Source of the DNA: Streptomyces sp. NRRL WC-3626
Lineage (GTDB): Bacteria > Actinomycetota > Actinomycetes > Streptomycetales > Streptomycetaceae
Reading direction: 5' to 3'
Length of the DNA stretch: 31,009 nt
Assembly (NCBI RefSeq): GCF_000718785.1
Contig: NZ_JOCA01000037.1
Location: 1-31,009 of the forward strand
Within the stretch, counting starts at the first letter, position 1. Each line of letters starts with the position of its first letter. Shown here one piece after another: positions 17,428 through 25,419 of this stretch. Under the pieces are notes generated by a model, which saw only the letters and a program-made list of their open reading frames with translations, made no database searches and had not been told where the DNA came from. A program made the position numbers and the translations under genes.

Positions 17428-18552
17428 GTGGCAGCCAACGACCGGGCAGCAGCTCCCGGAAAGTCCGGTGGGAGTGCCGGTTCCGATGGCCTGATGCGCG
17501 CCTCGCTGAGCGCCGTGGCACCCGGTACCGCCCTGCGTGACGGCCTGGAGCGCGTGCTCCGCGGCAACACGGGCGGGCTCATCGTGCTCGGTTCCGACAA
17601 GACCGTCGAGACGCTGTGCAGCGGCGGCTTCGTGCTCGACGTCGAGTTCACCGCGACCCGGCTGCGCGAGCTGTGCAAGCTGGACGGCGGCATAGTGCTG
17701 TCGTCCGACCTGTCCAAGATCCTGCGGGCCGGCGTCCAGCTGGTGCCGGACCCGACGATCCCCACCGAGGAGACCGGCACCCGGCACCGCACCGCCGACC
17801 GCGTCTCCAAGCAGGTCGGCTTCCCCGTCGTCTCGGTGTCCCAGTCGATGCGGCTGATCGCGCTGTACGTCGACGGCCACCGCCGGGTCCTGGAGGACTC
17901 GGCGGCGATCCTCTCCCGCGCCAACCAGGCGCTCGCCACGCTGGAGCGGTACAAGCTCCGCCTGGACGAGGTGGCCGGCACGCTGTCGGCGCTGGAGATC
18001 GAGGACCTGGTGACCGTGCGGGACGTCTCCGCGGTCGCGCAGCGGCTGGAGATGGTGCGCCGCATCGCCACCGAAATCGCCGAATACGTGGTCGAACTGG
18101 GCACCGACGGGCGTCTCCTCGCCCTGCAGCTCGACGAGTTGATCGCGGGTGTGGAGCCGGAGCGCGAACTGGTCGTACGGGACTACGTGCCCGAACCCAC
18201 CGCCAAGCGCTCCCGCACGGTCGACGAGGCGCTGCACGAGCTGAACGTGCTCACGCACGCGGAGCTGCTGGAGCTGGCGACGGTGGCGCGGGCGCTGGGG
18301 TACACCGGGTCGCCGGAGACGCTGGACTCGGCGGTGTCGCCGCGCGGGTTCCGGCTGCTGGCGAAGGTACCGCGGCTGCCGGGGGCGATCATCGATCGGC
18401 TGGTGGAGCACTTCGGAGGGCTGCAGAAGCTGCTCGCTGCCAGCGTGGACGATCTGCAGACGGTGGACGGGGTCGGGGAGGCCCGGGCGCGGAGCGTGCG
18501 CGAGGGGCTGTCGCGGCTGGCGGAGAGCTCGATCCTCGAGCGGTACGTCTGA
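17428..18552 (+). CDS. disA: diadenylate cyclase, DNA integrity scanning protein
   Basis: Makes c-di-AMP from two ATP and senses branched DNA; in Streptomyces c-di-AMP affects osmotic control and development. The 374-aa protein has an N-terminal DAC domain with the catalytic motif reading DGG (86-88, where most family members have DGA) and RHR in GTRHRTADR. It is followed by a helical linker and a C-terminal helix-hairpin-helix region ([22 protein letters not shown]). Length and Asp86 position agree with the Streptomyces protein. I choose GTG 17428 because GGAGGAG lies just before it. It is likely co-transcribed with radA. Confidence 0.95.
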   Translation: MAANDRAAAPGKSGGSAGSDGLMRASLSAVAPGTALRDGLERVLRGNTGGLIVLGSDKTVETLCSGGFVLDVEFTATRLRELCKLDGGIVLSSDLSKILRAGVQLVPDPTIPTEETGTRHRTADRVSKQVGFPVVSVSQSMRLIALYVDGHRRVLEDSAAILSRANQALATLERYKLRLDEVAGTLSALEIEDLVTVRDVSAVAQRLEMVRRIATEIAEYVVELGTDGRLLALQLDELIAGVEPERELVVRDYVPEPTAKRSRTVDEALHELNVLTHAELLELATVARALGYTGSPETLDSAVSPRGFRLLAKVPRLPGAIIDRLVEHFGGLQKLLAASVDDLQTVDGVGEARARSVREGLSRLAESSILERYV

Positions 18553-18574
18553 GCCGACCGCCGCTGCGGGCGAT

Positions 18575-18594
18575 CGTGCCGCTATGGCGGCACG
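18575..18594. terminator. hairpin between convergent disA and the anchored-protein gene
   Basis: A perfect 8-bp stem (18575-18582 with 18587-18594) with loop TATG lies in the 103-bp convergent gap. There is no T-run. It probably serves both genes. Confidence 0.55.
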
Positions 18595-18655
18595 GGTGGG
18601 CGCAGCGGCACCCTGCGAGCGCGGATGAGCGAAACCCACCCCCGGCCCGGCTGCG

Positions 18656-19489
18656 TCAGTCGCGTTCCAGGACGAAGGACGTCTGTACCTTCGTGAAGCC
18701 CGGGGCCTTCGCCTCCACCAGGTAGGTGTCCGGCTTCGCCGCCCCCGCCTTCGGAGTCGCGCACTCCGGCGCGCTCGGCTTGCGGTCCCACTTCACCGTG
18801 TAGGTGATGCTGTCCCCCGCCGGCACCCGGAACACCAGGCTCCGATCCTCCTTCGGGCAGTCGTCGGACGCCCAGTAGGCCTCGTCCCCGCTGGCCGGCG
18901 TGATCGTCAACACCGCGCTGTCCGGCCCGAGATCGATCTTGCAGTCACCGCCGGAGATGTTCCGCGCGGTGAGCAGGAACGTGGGCGTCTCCCCCGGCGC
19001 GTAGGAGTTGCGATAGCTGCGCAGGCTGAACTTCACCGCCTTCGCGGTGCAGTTGGGCAGTGACGATCCCGAACCGGCCGGCAGCGCGTCCCCCGCGCCG
19101 ACCCCCGCGGCCGTACCGCTTCCCCCGGAACCCCCGCCCGTACCGCCCCCGGAGTCCGCGGGGTCGCCGTTGGCGCCGTCGTCACCGGTCCCGGACGACG
19201 AACCCTCCGACGCGCCCGCGCCGCCGTCGGAGCCGCCGGACCCCGACTCGTCGCGTCCGCCGGGTGCCTGACTGATCGCCGGCCCCGAACTCGACGGTCC
19301 CGGAGTGATGGAGGGCGCGGGATTCTTGCCGTTGGCCCCGGTGTCGCGGTCGTTTCCGCCCCCACCGCCGGCAACGACGATCCATGTGATCAACAACGCC
19401 AACAGGGCCAGTACGGACAGCAGTACGGCCCTCCGACGCCAGTAGATCGTGGAGGGAAGCGGCCCGACCGGATTGCGCAGAGATCCCAC
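18656..19489 (-). CDS. membrane-anchored Gly/Ser-rich protein, function unknown
   Basis: The 277-aa protein has a short cytoplasmic N-terminus with WRRR, a membrane anchor (about 21-40) and about 100 residues of low-complexity Gly/Ser/Asp sequence. A C-terminal extracytoplasmic domain follows, with four Cys (NCTAKAV, DCKID, DDCPKED, ECATPK) that could form two disulfides. Its pattern (SYAPGETPTFLLTARNISGGDC...ITYTVKWDRK) looks like an Ig-like beta-sandwich. No function is recognised. I start at GTG 19489 because TACAGT ends 7 nt upstream (leaderless). It is convergent with disA. Confidence 0.8.
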   Translation of the reverse strand: MGSLRNPVGPLPSTIYWRRRAVLLSVLALLALLITWIVVAGGGGGNDRDTGANGKNPAPSITPGPSSSGPAISQAPGGRDESGSGGSDGGAGASEGSSSGTGDDGANGDPADSGGGTGGGSGGSGTAAGVGAGDALPAGSGSSLPNCTAKAVKFSLRSYRNSYAPGETPTFLLTARNISGGDCKIDLGPDSAVLTITPASGDEAYWASDDCPKEDRSLVFRVPAGDSITYTVKWDRKPSAPECATPKAGAAKPDTYLVEAKAPGFTKVQTSFVLERD

Positions 19490-19627
19490 GGCGCAAACTG
19501 TACGAGAGATCGGCGCGTTAACTTGTCCCACCCGCCGCTCCGGACCCAACTTTTCCGGATCATCATCTCGGTAACGGCCTTGTGAACCCTGTCTTTCGTC
19601 AGGTTCGGCACATGACGATCGCGGGGT

Positions 19628-20317
19628 GTGACCGTATCCATGTCTCGCCTACCGTCCGTGACCATGGACTTCGTGGACAGCGGGCTCTACCGCGACATCA
19701 CCGAGCACGCGTACGACACTCCCGCGTGGGTGCGGCACACGGCCGAGATCGGGACGGAGGCCGGACTCCTGGTGTTCGTCGCGCTGTTCGCGGCCTGCTG
19801 GTGGAGGGCACGGCACGCTGACACCCGGGCGTTCGCGATCGCGGCCCTTGCACCTCTGGCCACGGCTGTGGCGTACATGTGCAGCGAGGTACTCAAGTCC
19901 GTTGTGACGGAGGAGCGTCCGTGCCGGGCGGTCACCGGCGCCGCGCCGTCGCTGGCGGACTGTCCGCCGTACGGCGACTGGTCGTTCCCGAGCAACCACG
20001 CCACGATCGCGGGCGCCTCGGCCCTCTCACTGGTTCTGGTCCGGCGCCTGCTCATGTGGCTGACGGCACCACTGGCCCTGCTCATGGCGTACTCCCGCGT
20101 GTTCGTCGGCGTGCACTATCCGCACGACGTGGCCGTGGGACTGCTGCTCGGGGCGGCCTGCGCCTTCGTCGTCGTCCGGCTGGCCACACGTCCGGCGGTG
20201 CGGCTCACGGAGGCGATGCGTACGTCGTCGGTGTCGCCCGCGCGGTGGTTCACCGGGCCCGGCCCGGAGACCGCCGCCCGCGCGGTGCCGCCGTACGCCA
20301 CGCACCGGCGGCCCTGA
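19628..20317 (+). CDS. PAP2-family phosphatase (membrane)
   Basis: The 229-aa integral membrane phosphatase has all three catalytic motifs: KSVVTEERP (Lys90, Arg97, Pro98), PSNH (121-124) and SRVFVGVHYPHD (Ser156, Arg157, His163, Asp167). Such enzymes dephosphorylate lipid phosphates such as undecaprenyl pyrophosphate or phosphatidate. The substrate here is not determined, but the nearby sigE operon makes an envelope role appealing (inference). The start is uncertain: GTG 19628, ATG 19640 and ATG 19664 are all in frame, and no strong ribosome-binding site decides. It converges with the response regulator gene, 6 bp apart. Confidence 0.9.
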   Translation: MTVSMSRLPSVTMDFVDSGLYRDITEHAYDTPAWVRHTAEIGTEAGLLVFVALFAACWWRARHADTRAFAIAALAPLATAVAYMCSEVLKSVVTEERPCRAVTGAAPSLADCPPYGDWSFPSNHATIAGASALSLVLVRRLLMWLTAPLALLMAYSRVFVGVHYPHDVAVGLLLGAACAFVVVRLATRPAVRLTEAMRTSSVSPARWFTGPGPETAARAVPPYATHRRP

Positions 20318-20323
20318 GCGGGT

Positions 20324-20989
20324 TCAGTCCGCGACCAGGCCCGCCTCGTGGGCGACGATCGCCGCCTGTACGCGATTGCGCACGCCGAGCCGGTCGAGGA
20401 CGGCGCTGACGTACGCCTTCACCGTGCCCTCGACGAGGTGCAGCCGGGCGGCGATCTCCGGGTTGGACAGCCCCGCGCCGACCAGGCCGAGCACCTCGCG
20501 TTCGCGCGGGCTCAGCACCGCCACGCGGGCGCGTGCGCGCTCCTCGCGCGCGAGCCGGCCGCCGGCACCGCCCCTGCCGAGGTCCTCGATGACGTACCGG
20601 GCGACCTTCGGGGAGAGGAAGGCGGCGCCCTCCGCCACGGCCCGTACACCCGCCATCAGTTCGTAGGGGTCGCCGGACTTGAGGAGGAAACCGGTGGCAC
20701 CGGCGGACAGGGCGCGGGCGACGTAGGCCTGTTCGGAGAACGTGGTCAGCACGGCGACGGCGGTGCCGGGGACGGTCCGGACGATCTCCTCGGCCGCCGT
20801 GAGGCCGTCCAGCCGGGGCATGCGGATGTCGAGGAGGGCCACGTCGGGGCGGTGCGCACGGGCCAGTTCGACGGCCTCGCGTCCGTCGCCGGCCTCGGCG
20901 ACGACCTCACTCTCACCGCCGCTCGCCAGGATGGCGCGGACCCCGGCCCGCACCATCGCCTCGTCGTCGGCCAGCAGGACCCGGATCAC
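20324..20989 (-). CDS. NarL/LuxR-family response regulator
   Basis: The 221-aa protein has a receiver domain with acidic pocket (LLADDEAMVRAG), phosphoacceptor in VALLDIRMPRLDGL, and Thr/Lys switch residues (TTFSEQ, LKSGDP). A C-terminal LuxR-type HTH follows (LSPREREVLGLVGAGLSNPEIAARLHLVEGTVKAYVSAVLDRLG). The GTG start at 20989 overlaps the stop of the kinase gene (GTGA, 20986-20989) and has GAGGAG 8 nt upstream, so kinase and regulator are translationally coupled partners. The target genes are unknown. Confidence 0.93.
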   Translation of the reverse strand: MIRVLLADDEAMVRAGVRAILASGGESEVVAEAGDGREAVELARAHRPDVALLDIRMPRLDGLTAAEEIVRTVPGTAVAVLTTFSEQAYVARALSAGATGFLLKSGDPYELMAGVRAVAEGAAFLSPKVARYVIEDLGRGGAGGRLAREERARARVAVLSPREREVLGLVGAGLSNPEIAARLHLVEGTVKAYVSAVLDRLGVRNRVQAAIVAHEAGLVAD

Positions 20990-22566
20990 GGTGTGAACTC
21001 CTCGTACTCGGCCCGCATTTCGCCGGACAGGCCGGCACGCGGGATCACATCCTTGGCGGCCAGGCGGCCCTCGTCGTCGAAGCACAGCCGGAAGTGGTCG
21101 ACGGAGACGAAGAGCTCGCCGCTCGCACGGTAGTAGCGGCAGTCGGTGCCCTCGGGCGGCGCGGGGGCGCGTTCCGTCGGCGGGTCCTGGACGTGCCGCT
21201 CCGGCAGCACCCGCTCGGCCTCCGTGGCCGGTGTTCCCGGGCGCAGTCCGGCATAGGCGGCGGGTTCCAGCACCGAGTGCTTCTCGGTGTACGCGTACCA
21301 GCCGAAGGCGGCGCCGACGAGGACGACGCCCGCGCCGGCGGCGGCACCGAGGCCGGCGGCGACGCGACGGCGGGCGCGGGTGAAGGGGGCGGAGGCGGGG
21401 CGGGGCGGTTCGAGTGCCGTGGCCGCCCGCGCGGGGACGTACGCGCGGACGCGGAACCCGTCGGCGTGCGGGCCCGCTTCGAAGGTGCCGCCGACCGCCG
21501 CGACGGCGGCGCGCAGTCCCGGCAGTCCGGATCCGCCACCCGGGGCGGGGGAACTCTTCCCGGTGGAACGTCCGTTGGAGATGGTGACGGCAGCGCCCTG
21601 TCGCTCGTTCCCCGTCACCGTCACGACGACGGGTGCGCCCGGTGCGTGCCGTGCCGCGTTGGTCAGCGCCTCCCTGGTCACCCGGTGCAGCAGCCTCTCG
21701 GCGACCCCGCCGGGGGCCAGGTCCGTGCGCTGTGCGCCGGTCTCCCAGCGGACCGGGAGGCCGGAGCCGGCCGCGCGGGCCACGAGTTGTTCCACGTTCT
21801 CGCCAGCCGGGGCGAGCGGCAGGGGTTCGTCGTCCTCGCGCAGGACGCCGATGATGCGGTGCAGCCGGTCCGTGGCGTCGGCCGCGGCCGCGCGCAGGTC
21901 CGCCGCGGCCGACCGGTGGTGGGCGGGGAGGTCGGGGGCGACCTGGAGGGCGGCCGCGCGCAGGGCGAGCAGGCTCAGTTCATGGCCCAGGGAGTCGTGC
22001 ATGTCCTGGGCGATCCTGGCCCGCTCGCGCAGCCGCGCGCGTTCCCCGGTGAGACGCTGCTCCTCCTCCAGGCGGGCCGCCCGCAGCCAGCCCGCCGCCG
22101 TGAGCGCGCGGCTCTGCCGCCAGTAGCGGCCGCCGAGCCATGGCAGCACACAGATGAAGAGCAGGGTGCCGACGAGAACCAGCCACTCGGGGACCGGATC
22201 GGGACCCACGAGGGCGATCTTCGCGGTGCCGGCGCAGGCGACGGCGGCGAAGCACAGCGCGGCGGGGGCCGTACGGGGCGACCGCAGGCCGAGCAGCAGG
22301 GCGAACACGGCGAGGGCGAGGCCGTACGAGACGCTGAACAGCGCCGGCGTGAGGGCGAGGCTCAGGGCCCCCGTCAGCCCGAAGGCGACCAGGGGCCGCC
22401 GGCGGGCCAGGGCGGTCGCGGCGGCGAGCACGGCCGGTCCGGCGAGCCGCTGCCAGAGCGGGTACGGCTCGTTCAGCCCGACCCGGTCGGCACCGACCGC
22501 GGGCAGGGCGAGGGCCGTCCAGAGCAGGACGTCCTTGCCGAGCGTGGCGGGGCGGGCGCGTTCCAT
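20986..22566 (-). CDS. histidine kinase with extra C-terminal TM and extracytoplasmic domain
   Basis: The 526-aa protein has N-terminal membrane segments (about 13-140) followed by a HisKA_3 dimerisation region with phospho-His190 (QDMHDSLGHELSLL) and an ATPase domain (N-box LTNAARHAPG; glycine loop GGSGLPGLRAAV). Normally such kinases end there. This one continues with a further membrane segment (about 403-424) and a roughly 100-residue outside domain with two Cys (CRYY, RLCF) that resembles SmpA/BamE-like small domains. It starts at ATG 22566; TAGCGT ends 7 nt upstream, so the mRNA is probably leaderless. It is coupled to the response regulator. Confidence 0.9.
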   Translation of the reverse strand: MERARPATLGKDVLLWTALALPAVGADRVGLNEPYPLWQRLAGPAVLAAATALARRRPLVAFGLTGALSLALTPALFSVSYGLALAVFALLLGLRSPRTAPAALCFAAVACAGTAKIALVGPDPVPEWLVLVGTLLFICVLPWLGGRYWRQSRALTAAGWLRAARLEEEQRLTGERARLRERARIAQDMHDSLGHELSLLALRAAALQVAPDLPAHHRSAAADLRAAAADATDRLHRIIGVLREDDEPLPLAPAGENVEQLVARAAGSGLPVRWETGAQRTDLAPGGVAERLLHRVTREALTNAARHAPGAPVVVTVTGNERQGAAVTISNGRSTGKSSPAPGGGSGLPGLRAAVAAVGGTFEAGPHADGFRVRAYVPARAATALEPPRPASAPFTRARRRVAAGLGAAAGAGVVLVGAAFGWYAYTEKHSVLEPAAYAGLRPGTPATEAERVLPERHVQDPPTERAPAPPEGTDCRYYRASGELFVSVDHFRLCFDDEGRLAAKDVIPRAGLSGEMRAEYEEFTP

Positions 22567-22597
22567 GCCTGGGACGCTACAAGCGGAGGGGGGTGCG

Positions 22598-22810
22598 GCA
22601 CCGCTGCCGATCGTCAGGTACGGCGTCACCCTGCCGGAGCCCTTTCGCGGCGTCCCCGCCGAAGGCACCGCACCCGCGCCGTGCCGCCGACGGCGAAGCC
22701 TCCCCACCGCCGATCGCCGGGAACGGCCCCACCCGCGGGTGACCCCGCCGTGCCACTCCCGCCGAGGGCACCGCACCGCTGCCGGCCGTCGGGTGCGGTG
22801 TCACCCCGCC
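22598..22810. repeat. degenerate repeats in kinase/mutY divergent gap
   Basis: A 38-bp block at 22598-22635 recurs at 22773-22810 with 32 of 38 bases identical, and all six differences are transitions. Between them, blocks starting GGCACCGCAC recur (22664, 22767) and GTGACCCCGCC-like words appear, suggesting a degenerate tandem unit. No gene is seen in the 299-bp gap between 22567 and 22865. Confidence 0.6.
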
Positions 22811-22865
22811 CCCGCCGTGGCGCTCCCCCCGAGGGTGGGCGTCCGCATGGGAGGATCGGGGGGTC

Positions 22866-23801
22866 ATGACTGCTCCCACCAAGCCCCCGTACGGCGGCGC
22901 CACCGATTCCGCGTCCGAGCGTGCTCCCGGTGAGCCGCTGCACTCCCCCGTCATCGACTGGTTCGACGAGCACGCCCGGGATCTGCCGTGGCGTCGTCCG
23001 GAGGCCGGTGCCTGGGGGGTGATGGTCAGTGAGTTCATGCTGCAGCAGACCCCGGTGAACCGGGTGCTGCCCGTCTACGAGCAGTGGCTGGCCCGCTGGC
23101 CGCGCCCCGCCGACCTCGCCGCGGAGGCGCCCGGCGAGGCGGTCCGCGCCTGGGGCCGGCTCGGCTACCCGCGCCGCGCGCTGCGGCTGCACGGCGCCGC
23201 GGTCGCCATAACGGAACGGCACGGCGGCGACGTACCGGCCGACCACGCCCAGCTGCTGGCGCTGCCCGGGATCGGGGAGTACACGGCCGCGGCGGTGGCG
23301 TCGTTCGCGTACGGGCAGCGGCACGCGGTGCTGGACACCAATGTGCGCCGGGTGTTCGCCCGCGCGGTCACCGGTACGCAGTACCCGCCGAACGCCACCA
23401 CCGCCGCCGAGCGCCGGCTGGCCCGCGCGCTGCTGCCCCAGGACGCGCCGACCGCCGCACGCTGGGCGGCCGCCTCCATGGAGCTCGGCGCACTGGTGTG
23501 CACGGCGAAGAACGAGACGTGTGGGCGCTGTCCGATCGCCGCGCAGTGTGCCTGGCGGCTGGCGGGCAAGCCGGCCCACGAGGGTCCGCCGCGCCGGGGT
23601 CAGACGTACGCGGGCACGGACCGTCAGGTCCGCGGGCGGCTGCTGGCCGTGCTGCGGGAGGCGCACGGTCCGGTGCCGCAGAGCGCGCTGGACCGGGTGT
23701 GGCACGAGCCGGTGCAGCGGGCCCGCGCGCTGGACGGGCTCGTCGCGGACGGGCTGGTGGAACCGCTGCAGGGCGGTCTGTACCGGCTGCCGCAGACCTG
23801 A
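22866..23801 (+). CDS. mutY: A/G-specific adenine glycosylase MutY
   Basis: Removes adenine mispaired with 8-oxoguanine. The 311-aa protein has the helix-hairpin-helix/GPD core LPGIGEYTAAAVASFAYG...VLDTNVRRV with catalytic Asp, the substrate-recognition stretch SEFMLQQTPVNRV, and the [4Fe-4S] cluster motif C-x6-C-x2-C-x5-C (CTAKNETCGRCPIAAQC). The C-terminus is short and lacks a clear NUDIX 8-oxoG-recognition domain, as seen in actinobacterial forms. The ATG at 22866 follows GGAGGATCGGGGGG. It is divergent from the histidine kinase. Confidence 0.94.
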   Translation: MTAPTKPPYGGATDSASERAPGEPLHSPVIDWFDEHARDLPWRRPEAGAWGVMVSEFMLQQTPVNRVLPVYEQWLARWPRPADLAAEAPGEAVRAWGRLGYPRRALRLHGAAVAITERHGGDVPADHAQLLALPGIGEYTAAAVASFAYGQRHAVLDTNVRRVFARAVTGTQYPPNATTAAERRLARALLPQDAPTAARWAAASMELGALVCTAKNETCGRCPIAAQCAWRLAGKPAHEGPPRRGQTYAGTDRQVRGRLLAVLREAHGPVPQSALDRVWHEPVQRARALDGLVADGLVEPLQGGLYRLPQT

Positions 23802-23812
23802 CCCACCGGACA

Positions 23813-23840
23813 CGGCCGGAACACACATGTTGCGGCCGTT
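23813..23840 (+). terminator. terminator hairpin after mutY
   Basis: A 12-bp stem with one mismatch (23813-23824 with 23829-23840), loop CACA, lies 11 bp after the mutY stop. It separates mutY from the sigE promoter region. Confidence 0.6.
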
Positions 23841-23910
23841 CCACAGCCGCCCCATCGGCACCGCTGGACATATCGCGCCGTAACACGCCCGATCGGCGGT
23901 CCGCTTTACC

Positions 23911-24008
23911 CCGTTAGTCCTTCCGTTACACAACCGACGGACAGCCGAGCGCTTCCCGCAGGCTTCCTCGGACAGCGCCGTGACAACGCCTTCGTACCGT
24001 CGATCACG
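23911..24008 (+). promoter_or_regulatory. sigE promoter region
   Basis: TACCGT at 23995-24000 fits a -10 hexamer with no good -35, as expected for an activator-dependent promoter. A direct repeat CCGTTA at 23911-23916 and 23923-23928, 12 bp apart, lies about 70 bp upstream and could be a site for the OmpR-type activator CseB. From knowledge of S. coelicolor, sigE transcription depends on CseB. The exact sites here are inferred. Confidence 0.45.
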
Positions 24009-24097
24009 TGCTCGCCGAGGGCACACGACAAGGGAACACAGGCGGTACCGCCGGTCCGCGTGTGCGGGCCGGTACGGGGAGCGGGAGGCGGTTCACC

Positions 24098-24649
24098 ATG
24101 GCTGAGGACATGGCGCAGGGCGCGGTGCTCGGGTTCGAGGAGTACGTCCGCACCCGGCAGGACGCGCTGCTGCGCAGCGCCCGCCGACTGGTCCCGGACC
24201 CCGTCGACGCCCAGGACCTGCTGCAGACCGCGCTGGCCCGGACGTACGGCCGCTGGGAGACCATCGAGGACAAGCGGCTGGCCGACGCCTACCTCCGCCG
24301 GGTCATGATCAACACGCGGACGGAGTGGTGGCGGGCCCGCAAACTGGAGGAAGTGCCCACCGAGCAGCTTCCGGACGCCTGTGTGGACGACTCCACCGAG
24401 CAGCACGCCGACCGTGCCCTGCTGATGGACATCCTGAAGGTCCTCGCCCCGAAGCAGCGCAGTGTCGTGGTGCTGCGACACTGGGAGCAGATGTCCACGG
24501 AGGAGACGGCCGCCGCCCTCGGTATGTCGGCCGGAACGGTCAAGAGCACGCTGCACCGGGCGCTCGCCCGGCTCCGCGAGGAGCTGGAGGCGCGCGATCT
24601 GGACGCACGCGCGCTGGAGCGTGAGGAGCGGGAGCGTTGCGCGGCCTGA
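24098..24649 (+). CDS. sigE: ECF sigma factor SigE (cell envelope stress)
   Basis: The 183-aa sigma factor has region 2 (LLRSARRLVPDPVDAQDLLQTALARTYGRW) and region 4 HTH (STEETAAALGMSAGTVKSTLHRALARL). From residue 15 on it closely follows, from memory, S. coelicolor sigma-E, which directs genes for cell-wall integrity. I start at ATG 24098, 9 nt after GGGAGG. An in-frame GTG at 24008 would add 30 residues and sits 7 nt after the -10 TACCGT (see findings). It is the first gene of the sigE-cseA-cseB-cseC operon, and cseA overlaps its end by 13 nt. Confidence 0.96.
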   Translation: MAEDMAQGAVLGFEEYVRTRQDALLRSARRLVPDPVDAQDLLQTALARTYGRWETIEDKRLADAYLRRVMINTRTEWWRARKLEEVPTEQLPDACVDDSTEQHADRALLMDILKVLAPKQRSVVVLRHWEQMSTEETAAALGMSAGTVKSTLHRALARLREELEARDLDARALEREERERCAA

Positions 24650-25293
24650 CCGGCCCGGGGCCCACCTGGGCCCGGACCACCGCCAGGGCGGCGATCACGG
24701 CGACGACCGTGCTCGCCGCCGCTGTCCTGTTCGTCGCCGGCTGTGGCACGGGCGGCACCGGCGCGCGGGACGAGGGCCCGGCGCACGCGGACTCGATGGC
24801 GAGCGCCCCCGCCGCGGCGGCGTCGTCCACCCCCTCGAGCACCCCCGACCGGGTGGACGCCGTGCGGCTGATCAAGGCCGATCCGGCCGTCTCGCCGGAG
24901 GTCAAGCGGGAGCTGCAGCCGTGTGTCGCCGACGAGTACCCGGTCGACGTGAGTTACGGCGACCTCACCCGGGGCGGCGTCGACGACGTCGTCGTCAACG
25001 TGCTGACCTGCGGGGACATGGTCGGCGTCGGCACCTATGTGTACCGCGAGCAGGGCGGCGCGTACGTGAACGTGTTCTCGGCCGAGGAGCCCCCGGTGTA
25101 CGGCGAGATCGACCGCGGTGATCTGGTGGTGTCCCAGCAGGTGTACGACCGTGGCGACCGGGTGTCGAGCGCGTCCGGCGAGAACGTGATCACATACCGC
25201 TGGATCTCGGACCGGTTCGCCGAGAAGTACCGCACGCACAACGACTACGGGCAGGTGGACGGCGTGCAGCCGTCACCGGTGCCCCGCGACTGA
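24637..25293 (+). CDS. cseA: lipoprotein CseA, negative modulator of the sigE system
   Basis: The 218-aa protein has an N-terminal signal (RTTARAAITATTVLAAAVLFVAGC) ending in the lipobox VAGC, with Cys36 as the lipid-attachment site. It is therefore anchored outside the membrane. The mature part has a charged, Ala-rich region and then a beta-rich domain with Cys residues (LQPCVADE, VLTCGDM). In S. coelicolor CseA lowers sigE promoter activity. The start is TTG 24637, 9 nt after GAGGAG, overlapping sigE by 13 nt, so the genes are translationally coupled. Confidence 0.92.
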   Translation: MRGLTGPGPTWARTTARAAITATTVLAAAVLFVAGCGTGGTGARDEGPAHADSMASAPAAAASSTPSSTPDRVDAVRLIKADPAVSPEVKRELQPCVADEYPVDVSYGDLTRGGVDDVVVNVLTCGDMVGVGTYVYREQGGAYVNVFSAEEPPVYGEIDRGDLVVSQQVYDRGDRVSSASGENVITYRWISDRFAEKYRTHNDYGQVDGVQPSPVPRD

Positions 25294-25419
25294 GACAGAC
25301 TTCCGGCGCGCGGCGGCGGGAACGGGTGAACCCCCGGCGCGGGTCCCGGCGTCCGTGTGGGGGACGGGCACCGCACGCGCACACCGAACCGAGAACATAC
25401 GAGGACTGAGAGCACCGCG

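Noticed and set aside
19575..19612. PHO box (PhoP site) or sigma-E-type promoter upstream of the PAP2 gene
   Set aside because: GTTCAC/GTTACC-like words are 12 bp apart instead of 11 and match poorly; the GAACC-N16-TC match lacks the rest of the consensus.
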